From Archilochus colubris (taxonomy: Eukaryota > Chordata > Aves > Apodiformes > Trochilidae): a DNA stretch of 64,000 nucleotides. Shown here piece by piece: positions 41,601 to 52,789 of this stretch. Position 1 is the first letter of the stretch. Each line of letters starts with the position of its first letter. A program made the translations under genes and the position numbers. The DNA is taken from assembly GCA_023079485.1 (NCBI GenBank), contig CM041083.1:157359052-157423051 (forward strand), written 5' to 3'. Under the pieces are notes generated by a model. That model ran no database searches, was not told where the DNA came from, and saw only the letters and a program-made list of their open reading frames with translations.

Positions 41601-44600
41601 CGTAAGTTCTGTGGGATGATAAAGCCCTATTACTTCCAGCACTATTTAAAATAGAAAACTAGTGGGTCTGTTGGCAAGGCACAATGGATCTAAAAGCATT
41701 TTTGGCAAAGGGACATTTGCTTTTTACCTGAAGGAAAATAACTAGCAAGTCCATCTACTCCAGGGTATAGTGTATTTTATGAATGGTTAGATTCAAATTA
41801 GCTTCAACCAGACTTCTAGGCTTCCTAGGAGTCTTTTCCCTAAATATTTAATTTCTTCTGCCAGTTAAAATCCCAGTCTGAAAAACTATCTGTAACATAC
41901 AGAAAATTGTTGTGTTATCTCTTTTCTCTGGTTTTGTGAGTTGTTTTATTGTTGTTTTGGAGTTTCTTTCTCCCTTTCCTTCAGTTTTACTGTTCATCCT
42001 GGCTGCATTTGTGACTTCAGGTACCTGCACACTGAAATCTAAGGCTGTTGACTCTTTTAGGTCTTAGTATACAACATTAATATTTTTTCTAACTCAGCTG
42101 TTTCTTCCCATGACAGACTATTTAATTCAGTCTGCATTTCACTTTTTATTCTTTTTTTTTAATAATTCTGAAGTAATCCTACCTGGTTTATGCTATTCAC
42201 CAACCTTGGATATAATCAGTCTTCCCTGTATGGAAGACCACAGGTATTGCTTCACTGTAAAATGTTAACATTCTTGGTGAGGCTTTGCACATTTGTCTGA
42301 ATTAGCCCAATTCCCAAAGTGAAAAGAGACGCTTCAGTCAAAGAATGTACCTTGGCTGTTCTTCTCTTCACACAGTGTTGCTCTGCAGTCATCCAATATA
42401 CAGTGAAGCTTCACTTGGCTCATGTGATGTGGCAGAAGTGGACTTCTCTGATGCTCACGAGAAAGATATTTCATGAGGAAAGCCATGGGAGTTCAATTTG
42501 ATTTGTACTGTCAACTGTGTGATGAAGGGGATTTACTGCCCTGTATTTTTGCTTATTATAAAAATAGTTTGTTCTTTTAGAAGCTTAGAAAATGAGGTCT
42601 AGCAAGGTGTTCTACTACTTCTTTCAAGGAGCTGTTGTACACTTCTTTCTGTCAGGCAGCTGGTCTGCAGAATGGCAAGCAGTAGCAGACTATATCCAGG
42701 ACTTTTTCTTCAGTGAAACTAAATTCCATTTGAAGCCATTCTGGCTCTAGATCTTAAACAGAGCAACATGCTTGAGGTATCTCTTGACTTCGTGTTTTTT
42801 CTTGCTTGCTGGGAAAAGGCCCCCATCTGACAGTAATTTTCCTGTTTATGAAACAGAAAATGTTTATGTTTTTGTTAGAAACATAACATATGTTATGTTA
42901 GAAACATTTATGTTAGAAAATGTTTATGACTGTTTATTTTTCTTAATTATGCTTATGCAAATGTGACACATTTTTAAGGCAATTGTATATAACCTGAGAT
43001 ATTGTTAGGATGTTGCTGGATATCACCTTTCATAGTTGATGTAGAGGGTGATTACAGAACTTTTTCAGCTGCATCTGGTACATGATATCATAGAAAAGCT
43101 GGAGAAACTCACAGGGCTTTCAGCTGGATTCTTGGATTTCCCACCCCTTTCTTCTTGTCTAATGTAGAACCTAAGTGGAAATGTGTATCTAAAGTGTGGG
43201 ATTGGGATTGGTTGTGCACTCTGGCATTTCCCTGATCTTGAACTGTGACAAGCTCTGACTGTATGTTGTCATTTCCTAGTTCTCTTTGTTTCCTTTGGGG
43301 AGTGGATCGTGCTCATATATCTGAACCACAAGGCAGTCCCCAGTCTGGGCCATCAGGTGATGAGAGGTGGAGAGCCACATTCCAAAGCATCCTTGGAGCC
43401 CCACTCTTCCATAGATGGTTACACTGGAAAACTGTTTGTTGCAGCTGCTTGCTATCCACAAAGAGAAATGTTTATATAAGATCAGGTAGTTTTAAATTGA
43501 GTTGATATGAATTAAGGGCTCAACCAGACAGACCTGCTACAGTCAGCAGTCACTGATGTGTGAAAATAAAACCCTAAAGCTGAATTTGTAAAACTGATAG
43601 ATGAGAAGAAGGAACAACTGGAGAAATTTGTTGTCTTGTGGGTGCAATGTGGATTTTATTGACATTCATGACATTTTCCAGCAGTTTTTAATGGATATGA
43701 ACAAAGCAAAACCAAGTCAAGACTATGGTAAGTTTACTGACCACTGAAAGAGGCTGTTTATAGTTTTTTCCTGTGACATCAGAGGTAGTCTGTGTTACAA
43801 AAGGAACAATGTTAGGAGTACTTGAACATAACTTAACAGCTGTGGGACAATCTGCATGAGGATATGAAAAGTTCTCTTTAGTACATGTATACTGAATACT
43901 TTAACTTCTACAGAAGAATATATCTAGTTGTTACCAAGTGTGAAATATGGGAAAAATAATATATCTAGAGTGTCAGGCCACACTTAAATTTTTGTATAAC
44001 TGTATTGCGTTCTGTCATTATCCTTGTAACATAAATTTTTGGCTATGACACAGCTCAGTGCACATCTGAAGGGAAAAGAGGAGATCTCTTAGGAGATTGG
44101 CTCTGGCTTCTCAAACCTAAATCTGTGTGTCTCCCAAGCAGCCTGCTGACCTGCCAGATCAGTCACTAAAGCACCTATGTCATGCTGTGGTCTGGAGTAA
44201 TTGGTTTAAATAGATAAAAGGAAGAAATTCTTCACTCTGAGTGTGTTGAGACACTGGAACAGGTTGCCCAGAGATGCTGCGGATGCATCATCCCTGGAAG
44301 TGTTCAAGTCTAGGTTGGATGGGGCTTCGAGCAGCCTGGTGTAGTGGGAGGTGTCCCTGCCTATGCAGGGGGATGGAAACTAGATGATCTTTAAGGTGCC
44401 TTCCAACTCAAACCATTCTATGATAAATGTGTGGGTTGTAGTATGTAGGTCAAGTATGATCTTGAAAATTTGGGAAATTAATGCGTGCAGGTCTCAAACC
44501 AGGAAGAGAAAGCAACTGCTGTTCTGGTACTTCACTGCAGAGGTAATTGTAGGCCACATGTCAGATGCTCCATTTCTGAAAACCAAAATTCCCAACCACA

Positions 44601-47600
44601 TCCCTCTGCAACAATTAACATATTAGTGAGGCTGTTTGGCTTTGAACAACATACTGTATTTTTTTTTTAACCTGAGGACACTTGTTATAAAAATTGCACT
44701 TGAGAACACAGTGCTTCTTCCTCATAAGCAAATTTCAGGCTGTCACTAATGCTATTTGCATTAAATAAACATATTACACCATTCTTCCATTAAAAAGGAA
44801 TTGCCAGGTATGCATATAAATGTAAACATGTTTAATTTTTATGTCAAAGTGTCTGTTACAGCAGACCCAAGAATATCTTGCTTGTTTTACATAAGCATTT
44901 TTCTCCATCCCTTGCACGGCTATTATGTTAAATTGTACTTTTGCATCATGTTTATATCCTTTATTAAACAGTGTAAGGTTTGCTTCTGTAAAGCTTTGTG
45001 AACAGGTCTGTTAGAGGAAAGCAAAATTAATAATTTTGAATGGTCCTTGGAAGCAGGAAGAGTCTTGCTTGGGCCCTGCTGTGCTATAGTGGCTCCTTCA
45101 GTATTTTAAACTGAAATGTATGTTCCTTTTTGCTAAAGAAGAGAATGAGCCAAAATGTGTTATATGTGAGAATGCTTATTTCATTGTAACCCACTCCACC
45201 TGAAAATACTAATGAAACATTCCTCAGCTTTCTATTATTATGCTTTTTTTAACTTCACAGGGAAGAGGGAAGAAGGTCTTGTACGCCTTTTCTCTCATTT
45301 TGTTCTTGCATTGTAATCAGAAATGGAGCAACTGCTATAATCAATTGAGAAAGCTTGTTACTCATAAAGTAAGCAAATGAAAAATGCTCTCTTCATTTTT
45401 ATGAAGACAAAGATAATTGGGTAGAGGTAATGCAGAGGTGGAGGGGCTTTGTTTCCATGAGTTCTAATCCAGCCAGCTTCCTTTAGAGAAAAAAAAAAAA
45501 TCATACTAAGTGGACACTACTATCCTAAATATTAAACTACTATCTCCCCATTTAGTGTCTACAAAGCAGTGAGTGGCACATCCCAACACAGTTGGGAGTT
45601 TAGGTTGATCTGAGTTCAAAAGTGGTCTGGTAGGGGTTCTGCAAAAGAACTGACTGAGGCTGTTGAGTCTTTTCCACCACTCAAAGACTCAAAGTCCTTC
45701 AGTTCACAGACACAGATGAACAGTGTGATACATCTCAGTAGATCTGGTCACTTATGCCAAATTTGTTTGGGGCTTGTGATTCTATCCCTCATTCCTTTCC
45801 CTGGCTGCCCACTTAACTGTATTGCAGTTCTCAGCATGAAGCAGTTTCCTGTTGTTTTGGGCTCAGGATTGAAGAAACAAAATACAGTTCAGTTCTTTGC
45901 TGGAAATGCCTGCATGGACTTGTGGATGCTTCGCCAGCATGGTCACAAGTCACAGATGTACCACCATCAGGCCACACTGGTCTAAGGGTTGCAGTGGAAG
46001 AATTTTGTGAAGGATTGAGGGGATGGAATGGAAAAAATGGAATGGGAATCCCTTTGGCTCTGCAAGATGCTAAAGGAGCAACAGACAAAGAAGGAAGTGG
46101 GATGGAAATTCCAGGCAGTGTTTGTGCAGGAAGAGTGAATATAAACTTGGGCTTTAACATGAAATTGCAAGATGGAAAACAGAGGTTAGTGTAAGTCCAC
46201 TACAGAATTCTCATTTCTTTGTGATATCAAGCCTTACGTGTCAGAGTTGTGGAGTGGCTGCAGGTCCTCCTACTAATACCAGAATTTTAATTGTTTTTTT
46301 TATTTCTGTAAATTGAAAGCCTTGGGTGGAGCAGGGAATTCCCTGGTGCCCACCTGTCAGTGACAGGTTAGAATTTGTCAGAGCATATAGCTGAAAACTT
46401 CATCTGCCCTCTGGGGAAGGTCAGTCTTGAAAGCTGGTGGAGGATGGGGGGAAAATGTGCACAAGCAGGAAGCCCCATGAATACTCAACTTTCACAAACC
46501 ATAAGTGGCAGGTTTTTTGTGCTGGAGTCAAGGAAGAAATTTGATTGTTACAGTTGTAAAACTCAAAAAAACAAAATGGTTTTGAAGTAAGTGGAAGTAC
46601 CATTCATTCAATGGCTTAGGGAAAGCTGTATTTCTAATGGGAACATAATAGAAATGGTCTGTATAAGTATTTAAACCACTTCAAAGGACAATTGCAATTT
46701 TTGAATTTCTTACTGGCATTTTATATTTGACAAGGTGACATTGTGTAAAAAATGTATTGTAAAACACTGCTGTACTCTAGGCAAATGATTGAATGTAAAT
46801 ATTTCAAGATGTGGACCACTGTTCAAATGTTATCATAAATCTTTGCCATTGTTTTAGGGGATAATTCTTCATGCATATTTGAGTTGAATTGATAGAACCA
46901 TCCCCGAAAGGGTAATCTTCTTGTTATTGCCTCACTACCACTAATAGTTTAATTTTGGCTTTTCAGGTATTCACCTCCACCTCTACATTAAATATGATGA
47001 TTTATTCTTTTTTATAACTAGCAGTGAAGAGCTCTGACTTTTGTTTTCAAATTAATACAACGTTTAGTAGCTTTGTTCTTTCTGGATATGAGATCTAAAA
47101 GTACCATGAGGCTGTCTTTATCCAGCTTAATATTTTCTTTCTTTTTTTTTTACTTCTTCAGGTTTGGTAGGTTTGCAGTAGCTGCACTTCAGTCCAAAGT
47201 AGAACAAAGCGAACGTGAAATGAACCGACTAAAAAAGGCACTGGAAAGAAGTGATAAATACATAGAAGAAATGGAGTGTCAGCTTTTACAGCTGAAAAAT
47301 GCAGGGAAAGGAACCCAGACAGTGAGTGCTGTAAGTGAGAGAGTGCTTTCCACAGATGCTAAAGGATCTGAGAGCAGTGAAGATACATGTTTGAAAACCC
47401 AAGTTGAGGAGAAAAAAGCTTTGACTACCAGTCAAAGTACTGACAGTCTTGAACAGCTGACAAGTGGTGGAACCTCTTTGAGCTCTTCTAGTCAAGATGG
47501 TTCAAATGGCTCAAATACCCAGTGTGCCCCAAAGAAAGAATTATTTCCAGGATGTCAGGGGGTTCTGATGGATGAAAATTCCACAAACATGGATGCCTGC

Positions 47601-48662
47601 TTAGAAGAGCGGTGGAATAAAATTGAGGAATGTGCCCCATATAAGACTGAAGAACTTTATGATCTTCCACCACCGTGCACTCCTTTCCTGTCTCTCAGTC
47701 GCCTTCACTTGAACACTCCCGAGGGAAAAGAAAATGCAAGGAAACCACCAACATTCCTGAGAAAACTGAAGTACGAAGAGTTTTGTGACGCTTCAGATGA
47801 TTGCAGCAAAGATTCTGCAGAGCACAGCACAAGCAGCTGTAACAGTGAAAAGAAGCTAAACTGTTTTACTACAGGGAAATCAGGTTTTTGGGGCACCTGC
47901 CCAACAAATTTTGCTGAGAACTTAGATTTTGATGAATCGGGGCAAAATTCAGTATCTGGTCAGTCAGATGAGACATCAGCAAAATCCAGTGATAAAACAA
48001 GTTCTTGCTTGCCTAGAAGGTTGCATGCTCTCTGTTTCTCTGAAATGAATCGCACGAGAACCTCCAGTGAGGCATCCATGGATGCTGCCTACCTCGATAA
48101 AATTTCCGAATTGGACTCCATGATGTCTGAATCAGACAATAGCAAGAGTCCGTGCTATAATTCCAAGTCCTCTGATCTTGATAGTTCTTCAAAGTCAACA
48201 GAATGCACTAAGCTTCTAAATGAAACAGAGAAGAAACTGGAAGAGATGAATGAGGAACAGAGTCTGAAGTGTCCAGAGACAAGCGAATTAGCAGTTGACA
48301 GAACTAGCTGGAAACCTGCTATGTTTTCCATCCTTTCCCCATCTGAGCTAGATATGAATGACCACTTCTCATCGTTCACAGGCCAAAACATAGTGGCTGG
48401 TGATATCAAACCTCCAAACTGTTTATTTCAAAGAGACTTTTCACAGAATTCACTATTCAGTAACTCACAAAGGTTGGCTGAAGATCAAAAGTTCAGTTCC
48501 TGCTTTTTAAAAATGTCATCTGACCTGCACAATCAGCTTAATCCTCCTTGGGTGTCTTCCTTTATCACTGAAAGGAAAACCAAAAATGTCAGTCAGTCAG
48601 CCAAGAGGAAAATTCAAACCAGCCTTTCTAGTGCTAGTCCATCAAAAACCACAAAAAACTGA
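26391..48662 (+). CDS. OBI1: OBI1 / RNF219, ORC ubiquitin ligase 1 (six coding exons joined)
   Basis: Joining 26391-26462, 31184-31319, 32075-32166, 33778-34026, 37262-37350 and 47162-48662 gives 2,139 nt, 712 codons plus stop, close to the human length of about 726. All junctions are GT-AG and keep frame. An N-terminal C3HC4 RING finger is complete: C18, C21, C31, H35, C38, C41, C52, C55. Coiled-coil heptads cover about 84-130 and 155-255, followed by a Ser-rich, low-complexity tail with a highly conserved block at about 507-545 ([18 protein letters not shown]) and a basic C-terminus. The start is fixed by an in-frame TAG at 26,364. In mammals OBI1 is an E3 ligase that ubiquitylates ORC3/ORC5 on chromatin and promotes origin firing; association with CCR4-NOT is also reported. 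No frameshift or lost zinc ligand is seen. Confidence 0.97.
26463..31183 (+). other. OBI1: OBI1 intron 1
   Basis: 4,721 bp from GTAACG to a pyrimidine-rich stretch and CTAAAAG. The first ~500 bp are GC-rich (CpG-island shoulder); the rest is AT-rich with a TA repeat at 29,834. No gene or CR1 copy was recognised in it. Confidence 0.85.
29834..29859. repeat. (TA)n microsatellite
   Basis: TATATA units with one TG interruption, in OBI1 intron 1. Confidence 0.85.
31184..31319 (+). CDS. OBI1: OBI1 coding exon 2
   Basis: Codons 25-70 (first base of codon 70), [17 protein letters not shown] onward, holding the remaining RING ligands C31, H35, C38, C41, C52 and C55. Donor GTAAGG. Confidence 0.96.
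31320..32074 (+). other. OBI1: OBI1 intron 2
   Basis: 755 bp, GTAAGG to GCTTTAG; phase 1. AT-rich, nothing else recognised. Confidence 0.9.
32075..32166 (+). CDS. OBI1: OBI1 coding exon 3
   Basis: Completes codon 70 and encodes to residue 100, including [17 protein letters not shown] at the start of the coiled coil. Donor GTAAGG, phase 0. Confidence 0.96.
32167..33777 (+). other. OBI1: OBI1 intron 3
   Basis: 1,611 bp, GTAAGG to CCTTTAG. No repeat element or gene recognised. Confidence 0.88.
33778..34026 (+). CDS. OBI1: OBI1 coding exon 4
   Basis: Codons 101-183, [20 protein letters not shown] through to VEKLKE: two coiled-coil stretches around a Ser/Asn-rich linker. Donor GTAATA, phase 0. 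Confidence 0.96.
34027..37261 (+). other. OBI1: OBI1 intron 4
   Basis: 3,235 bp, GTAATA to TTCCTTAG. Holds a small CR1 remnant near 35,334 and T-rich runs. Open frames here (for example around 35,800-36,180) have no recognised product. Confidence 0.85.
35334..35425 (-). mobile_element. CR1-like 3' remnant
   Basis: ATCATAAGATCATCTAGGTT then GGAAAAGACTTTTAGGATTATC resembles the reverse complement of an old CR1 3' end. It is diverged and the right edge is uncertain. Confidence 0.6.
37262..37350 (+). CDS. OBI1: OBI1 coding exon 5
   Basis: Codons 184-212 plus two bases of codon 213: [20 protein letters not shown] continuing to the SPQK motif; coiled coil. Donor GTATGT, phase 2. Confidence 0.95.
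39652..40630 (+). mobile_element. CR1 LINE 3' fragment with internal tandem duplication
   Basis: Starts within the RT domain ([15 protein letters not shown]) and runs through [20 protein letters not shown], the [18 protein letters not shown] region and [16 protein letters not shown] to a CR1 3' end with a poor tail near 40,630. A 90-bp segment is duplicated in tandem: GCCTAAAGCTGCACCAAGG at about 40,295 recurs at about 40,385. It lies in the sense orientation in OBI1 intron 5. Confidence 0.92.
41071..41250 (-). repeat. left arm of a long inverted repeat
   Basis: The reverse complement aligns over about 160 bases with 43,640-43,810, with roughly nine substitutions and two small indels by eye. 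The best-conserved core includes ATGACATTTTCCAGCAG and TGGATATGAACAAAGC (read on minus). Sequence outside both arms does not match. Confidence 0.9.
42880..42899. repeat. 20-bp perfect palindrome
   Basis: AACATAACATATGTTATGTT equals its own reverse complement. It lies among short direct repeats of TGTTAGAAA. Confidence 0.9.
43640..43810 (+). repeat. right arm of a long inverted repeat
   Basis: Partner of 41,071-41,250 in inverted orientation, about 2.39 kb away. In one frame it reads [16 protein letters not shown] then SQDYGKF..DH and a stop, and it contains a consensus donor GTAAGT at 43,728. The left arm keeps the same frame and donor on its minus strand. No protein family was recognised. 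Confidence 0.9.
44212..44424 (+). mobile_element. CR1 LINE 3' fragment
   Basis: GAAGAAATTCTTCACTCTGA, CACTGGAACAGGTTGCCCAG and TAGATGATCTTTAAGGTGCC followed by CCATTCTATGAT mark a strongly 5'-truncated CR1 copy. Confidence 0.92.
47162..48662 (+). CDS. OBI1: OBI1 coding exon 6 (last)
   Basis: Completes codon 213 and encodes residues 214-712, from [19 protein letters not shown] (end of the coiled coil) through the long Ser/Asp-rich tail to [19 protein letters not shown] and TGA. The open frame extends upstream into the intron to 47,073, but the acceptor CTTCAG at 47,156-47,161 and homology fix the exon start at 47,162. Confidence 0.97.
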
Positions 48663-49408
48663 CTCTGCTTGGAAATCGAGTGTGACTCAGAGGCATCAAC
48701 CTGCAAATGTTTAATATCCACAGGTGAACTTAATTTTTAATGACTTCCATGAAATCTGATCCTGTCTTTTTCGTCTATGTGAAAACTGAACATCCCCTTA
48801 CCCATTCCAAGCTCTTTCCTAGGGAAGAACCATTCCAGATTCGTTCTTTGGCTGGACATTTTGTTTACTTGGGGGCTTTGGTGGTGGGGTTTTTTTCAGG
48901 TTACATGATCTTGCAGTGGTGAGCACAACTAATGGCTCCCTTGAAGAGGACAGTTTTAAGTGTTCTTGTCAGATCAGTCATTTATGTACGAAACTGTTTT
49001 AAAGGTTACATTTCCCATTCCTAAAGATTACATTTTGTGCATGTGAGGCAGCTACTGGCTATATATCCTGTGATTTCATGGAATTGCTATAAAACAACGT
49101 CACTTTTGCCATAAAACTATCCTCCCAGGGGAAATGCTGCTTGGACTGTTTCATAGCACTGTACTGTACTGAAACCCTTGTTTTAAGTGGATGTAAAGTA
49201 ATGGCCTCTTTCTTTTCAGGGTTACAGCACTTCAGTTAGAAAACATCTCTTCTTTAACACTGCAGACATGGCTTGTATTTTTTTAAGTTAAGCACAATTT
49301 TTAATTACTTCCCCAAAATCATTGTTATTCTAAATGTGTTCACTATGCTGGTATAGACCATAAAAATGGGTTTGTATGCTAATGACTTGTTTACCTAATG
49401 TGCACTGA

Positions 49409-49450
49409 CCATTTTACATTAATACTGTACCATTTTACATTAATACTGCA
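49409..49450. repeat. 21-bp tandem duplication in OBI1 3'UTR
   Basis: Two adjacent copies of a CCATTTTACATTAATACTG unit, differing by one base at the end. Confidence 0.9.
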
Positions 49451-49469
49451 TGCTTTTCTATGTGAATTG

Positions 49470-49475
49470 AATAAA
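49470..49475 (+). terminator. OBI1: OBI1 poly(A) signal AATAAA
   Basis: Canonical hexamer about 800 bases after the stop codon; no earlier canonical signal was seen in the 3'UTR. Confidence 0.75.
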
Positions 49476-50090
49476 ACATGTTATAAGCACTGTAATCCTT
49501 GATGTTGCCTCAAATATTGAATTAGCAAAAAGAGAACAGGGAATTTATTTTTTTGTCATAACTTGGAAAATATATGAATTTTGTAAAACATTAATGTGAG
49601 CTTATTCACACACACAAAAAATCAAATCTCCCCTCCTCCTCCCTGTTAGATGTATTACCATTCTAGTGTCAGCATCGATACAGTTGATGGAAATGTCTTT
49701 CGGCCTCTCTGGAGGTGACTCTTCCATAAAGTATTGCACAGGTCAACATAAAGTGATGGCCTACTGCAGGCAGGAGACCTAATTAAGCTCCAAAGCAAAA
49801 TTGGTTTCTTTGCATTATTGTGTTTTAAGTTTTTTTTAAGGGCATATTTAATTGTAAGATGGGGGTTTTTCTTTCTATATAGGCTTCTGTTGGAATTTGT
49901 GATGGGCAACCTTGCTTCATCAATACCTATGATATGAAAAATCCATACGTTGCCTTTCATCCCTTTGAAAAGGGGGATAACCACTTGGAAAAATTCAATA
50001 GGCTGTCTCATCTTTTGTAAAGTTAAGTCATGTAAGCGATTTGAACAAGAACTACATTTTCACATTGTAATGTGTGCACGCACTCTTATC

Positions 50091-50189
50091 ATAGAATCAT
50101 AGAATTGGCTGGGTTGGAAGGGACCTCAGAGATCATCGAGTCCAACCCTTGAACCACTACTGCCACAGTTACTAGATCATGGCACTGAG
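50091..50189 (-). mobile_element. CR1 LINE 3'-terminal fragment
   Basis: ATCATAGAATCATAGAATTG then GGTTGGAAGGGACCTCAGAG; the reverse complement closely matches the last ~100 bp of the copy at 9,495-10,053. The 5' truncation point is at GGCACTGAG (right edge), directly followed by the 52-bp repeat at 50,190. Confidence 0.92.
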
Positions 50190-50241
50190 ATTTATTCTTT
50201 CCTCATTTTTACACTGCCTTTAAAAAAGGGACAATGTCTTT
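50190..50241 (+). repeat. 52-bp direct repeat, copy A (abuts CR1)
   Basis: Matches 51,915-51,966 at 50 of 52 bases (core TTTATTCTTTCCTCATTTTT and TTTAAAAAAGGGACAATGTC). It starts exactly where the CR1 copy ends. Confidence 0.9.
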
Positions 50242-51914
50242 AAAGAGGTAAACAGCTTTACCAGAAACCAATCATTCAAGCTACGCATGCAAAGATCCTT
50301 TCCTGGTGACAAGGCAGCATGACATTATGCTTTCATATACTGCTTTTAGTATATTACCTGAGTTTTAATCTTCACAGAAAAAATTTAGTTGTTCAATTCT
50401 AACATTATTTTTCAGAAATTAGAGAATTGGCACAACCCCCTGAACATGAGCTGCTACTTGATTTGATGAGTTTTACTAATAAATCAAAAAATGCTTCCTT
50501 GATTTAACCCCCTGGTAGAAGAGGCAAGGGCTTCTCAAATATGTCTCGAATACTTAACTTAAAACTCCACTGTGTTGCAAATCAATCTAACTTACACGTT
50601 GTTTTGTTTCCTTCTGGGTTTGGTGGGAGGGGCTTTTATGGGTTTTGTTTCATACTCTGGTATACTTCTGATATACACAAGTAATTTTCAGTGATGGAAA
50701 CATGAATACAACAGGTATCAGATTTGAAATAAAACTAGAGTAAAGGAGTAGTTTCATGCTGCTTTCCAGACCTCTGGACAGGAACACTGCTTAGGGGCTC
50801 GCTCTTCAATATGGATATTTTGGTTTTACATGTAGTGCAACTTGAATGAAAGAGCCAACCCAAGAGGGTTAAAAAAAATTGCTGAAGATGAAAGTCATAA
50901 ACTTCATATCTTATCATGGGAGCACATGCATCATCACCTAGATCCTCCCGGCTCCAGACTGGTCACTTCTTACATTGTGGCAAGACAGGTCTCTTAGTTA
51001 TCAATAATTACTTTTTTCCAAGTTCTCTCAGATCTCAGCTGCAGATACAGTGAGCAGATTGTGATGGAATCCAGTGCCTTAAGTTGGAGCATTTTATGTT
51101 TCACAAGCTGTAGAACTGGAACAGATCTGAATTCTTTTATCTTAGTCTTGTTTTGTTTGGCTGGGCTTTGTTTCCATTTGTTGTTTCGGAGACTTGTTTT
51201 TCTTTTAATTAAGTGCCTGTAAAACAGCTACCACTCTCCAGGCACTGCATTTTGTTTAATGTAGATTGTATTTCTTTCATCTTAAAGTTTGACAGAGTGG
51301 TCCCTGCAATATCAACTTAAAAATGAAAGCTATAGGTAATAAATGGGGTTTCTTCAGCTCTAAATTTGTTGACCAGACTTGAGGTTTCAGTTTTCCAGGC
51401 TGCATTCTATCAGTTCTCTCCTAGCTTAATCTGCTGCACTTACCCTGCTCTCTGAATAAGAGGGCCTAAACAAGATGTTAATTTTTTATGATGCTTACCT
51501 GGTTATGTGGTAAAGTAGAACTGGAATGCCCAGAATCTAAAATTTTACTGTCACAATTTTGATTAAGACAATAGATGTTTCAAAGTGATATAGAGATGAG
51601 TACTGTGATGTCTAGTGATATTTAATAGCTCATAAATTTTTTACTTCATCTGATAATACTGTTCTAAATACCAGGCAATTTGCAGGCTGTAACACAGGAG
51701 AACATTCTCCAGGAGCATTGGTAACACAGGAGAGTGAGGTTGCTACCTGCCTCAGTTCATTGCCCGTTGAATCTATTGGGTTACACCTAAAAGCAAGAAT
51801 GCCAAGGTCAGGTGTTCACTTTGTTGTAGTCAGTTATATGCACACACAGACTGGCAAGGGACCTGTTTCTCCACGATTCCCTGAAGGCCTTGTGAGAGCC
51901 TGGTTCTGCTTGAT

Positions 51915-51966
51915 ATTTATTCTTTCCTCATTTTTAGACTGTCTTTAAAAAAGGGACAATGTCTTT
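51915..51966 (+). repeat. 52-bp direct repeat, copy B
   Basis: Second copy, 1.7 kb downstream of copy A. Flanks differ on both sides and no CR1 sequence adjoins it, so this is the likelier source locus. Confidence 0.9.
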
Positions 51967-52789
51967 CAAGACTGACAATGCGGATGTGGGCTAACTTGTG
52001 CCTTCCTTCCTCCTCCCTGCTTCATTCCTGAACTCTTTCCCTCAGCAAAATATGTCATCTAGAGGCACTTTAAGCCAACTAAGTCAGATCCTAATTCTTG
52101 CATGGCGTCAAAGTCCTGACTCTGACTCCCATTGGACATAGGCTTGAAAAAGTCTTCACTCACCTATTCTGTACTATGGTAATGGTAAATGTTCCCCAGA
52201 CTGTGAAGATGGCACTTATTCCTTGCTGCTGTTGTCAAAGGATCACCCCACATGAATAGATTCAGGCTTCTCCCTGCTCTCCTTCCAGGTTTGGATGAGA
52301 AGAAAATAAGCTTTGAGGTAACTTGCTGCAGGGATTCGGGGTAGTTCTTATCAGGATTTGCCATGGTCACAGTAATCCAGGTTTCTTCTCTTTCTACACC
52401 TCGGTCCCTGACAGTAGCCCTGTGCCACTGAAAGTTTTCATGCCTGGCCTAAAGGGGTGGCCTGTCCATCCTGTCTTGGTGACCAACCATTGAGATGTGT
52501 CTTCAGTGTCCCTTCCATCCTCATTAGCTGAAGGATGAAGGGAAAAGCGCAGCTGGTGCAGGGGAAAAAAGCCTGTGTGCACTTTGGCACTTGTGAATGT
52601 AGTGAGAGAGAGCAGCAGAGGGCTGAAAAAAAAATGAAGTTTAGCATTCATGATTGTTTTCAGCTTTTCTCGGTAAAAAGTGTAATCTCCTCCCTAGTGT
52701 TCTCACAAGCTGTGTGGGTGCTGTCTGCTGGTTCGCAGAGAAGCCAAGAGGGACAGCACCAAAATCCACAGCCCCGCACCCGATGCTCC

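Larger units (their letters stand above)
37351..47161 (+). other. OBI1: OBI1 intron 5
   Basis: 9,811 bp, GTATGT to a T-rich tract and CTTCAG. It contains two CR1 copies (39,652 and 44,212), an inverted-repeat pair (41,071-41,250 and 43,640-43,810) and a 20-bp palindrome. No nested gene is supported. Confidence 0.88.
48663..49490 (+). other. OBI1: OBI1 3'UTR
   Basis: AT-rich sequence between the stop codon and the AATAAA at 49,470; the cleavage site would fall about 15-20 bases after the signal. Confidence 0.75.

Noticed and set aside
47073..47161. Extended N-terminus of the OBI1 last-exon open frame (start at 47,073)
   Set aside because: A clear acceptor at 47,156-47,161 and homology to OBI1 place the exon start at 47,162; the upstream part is intron.
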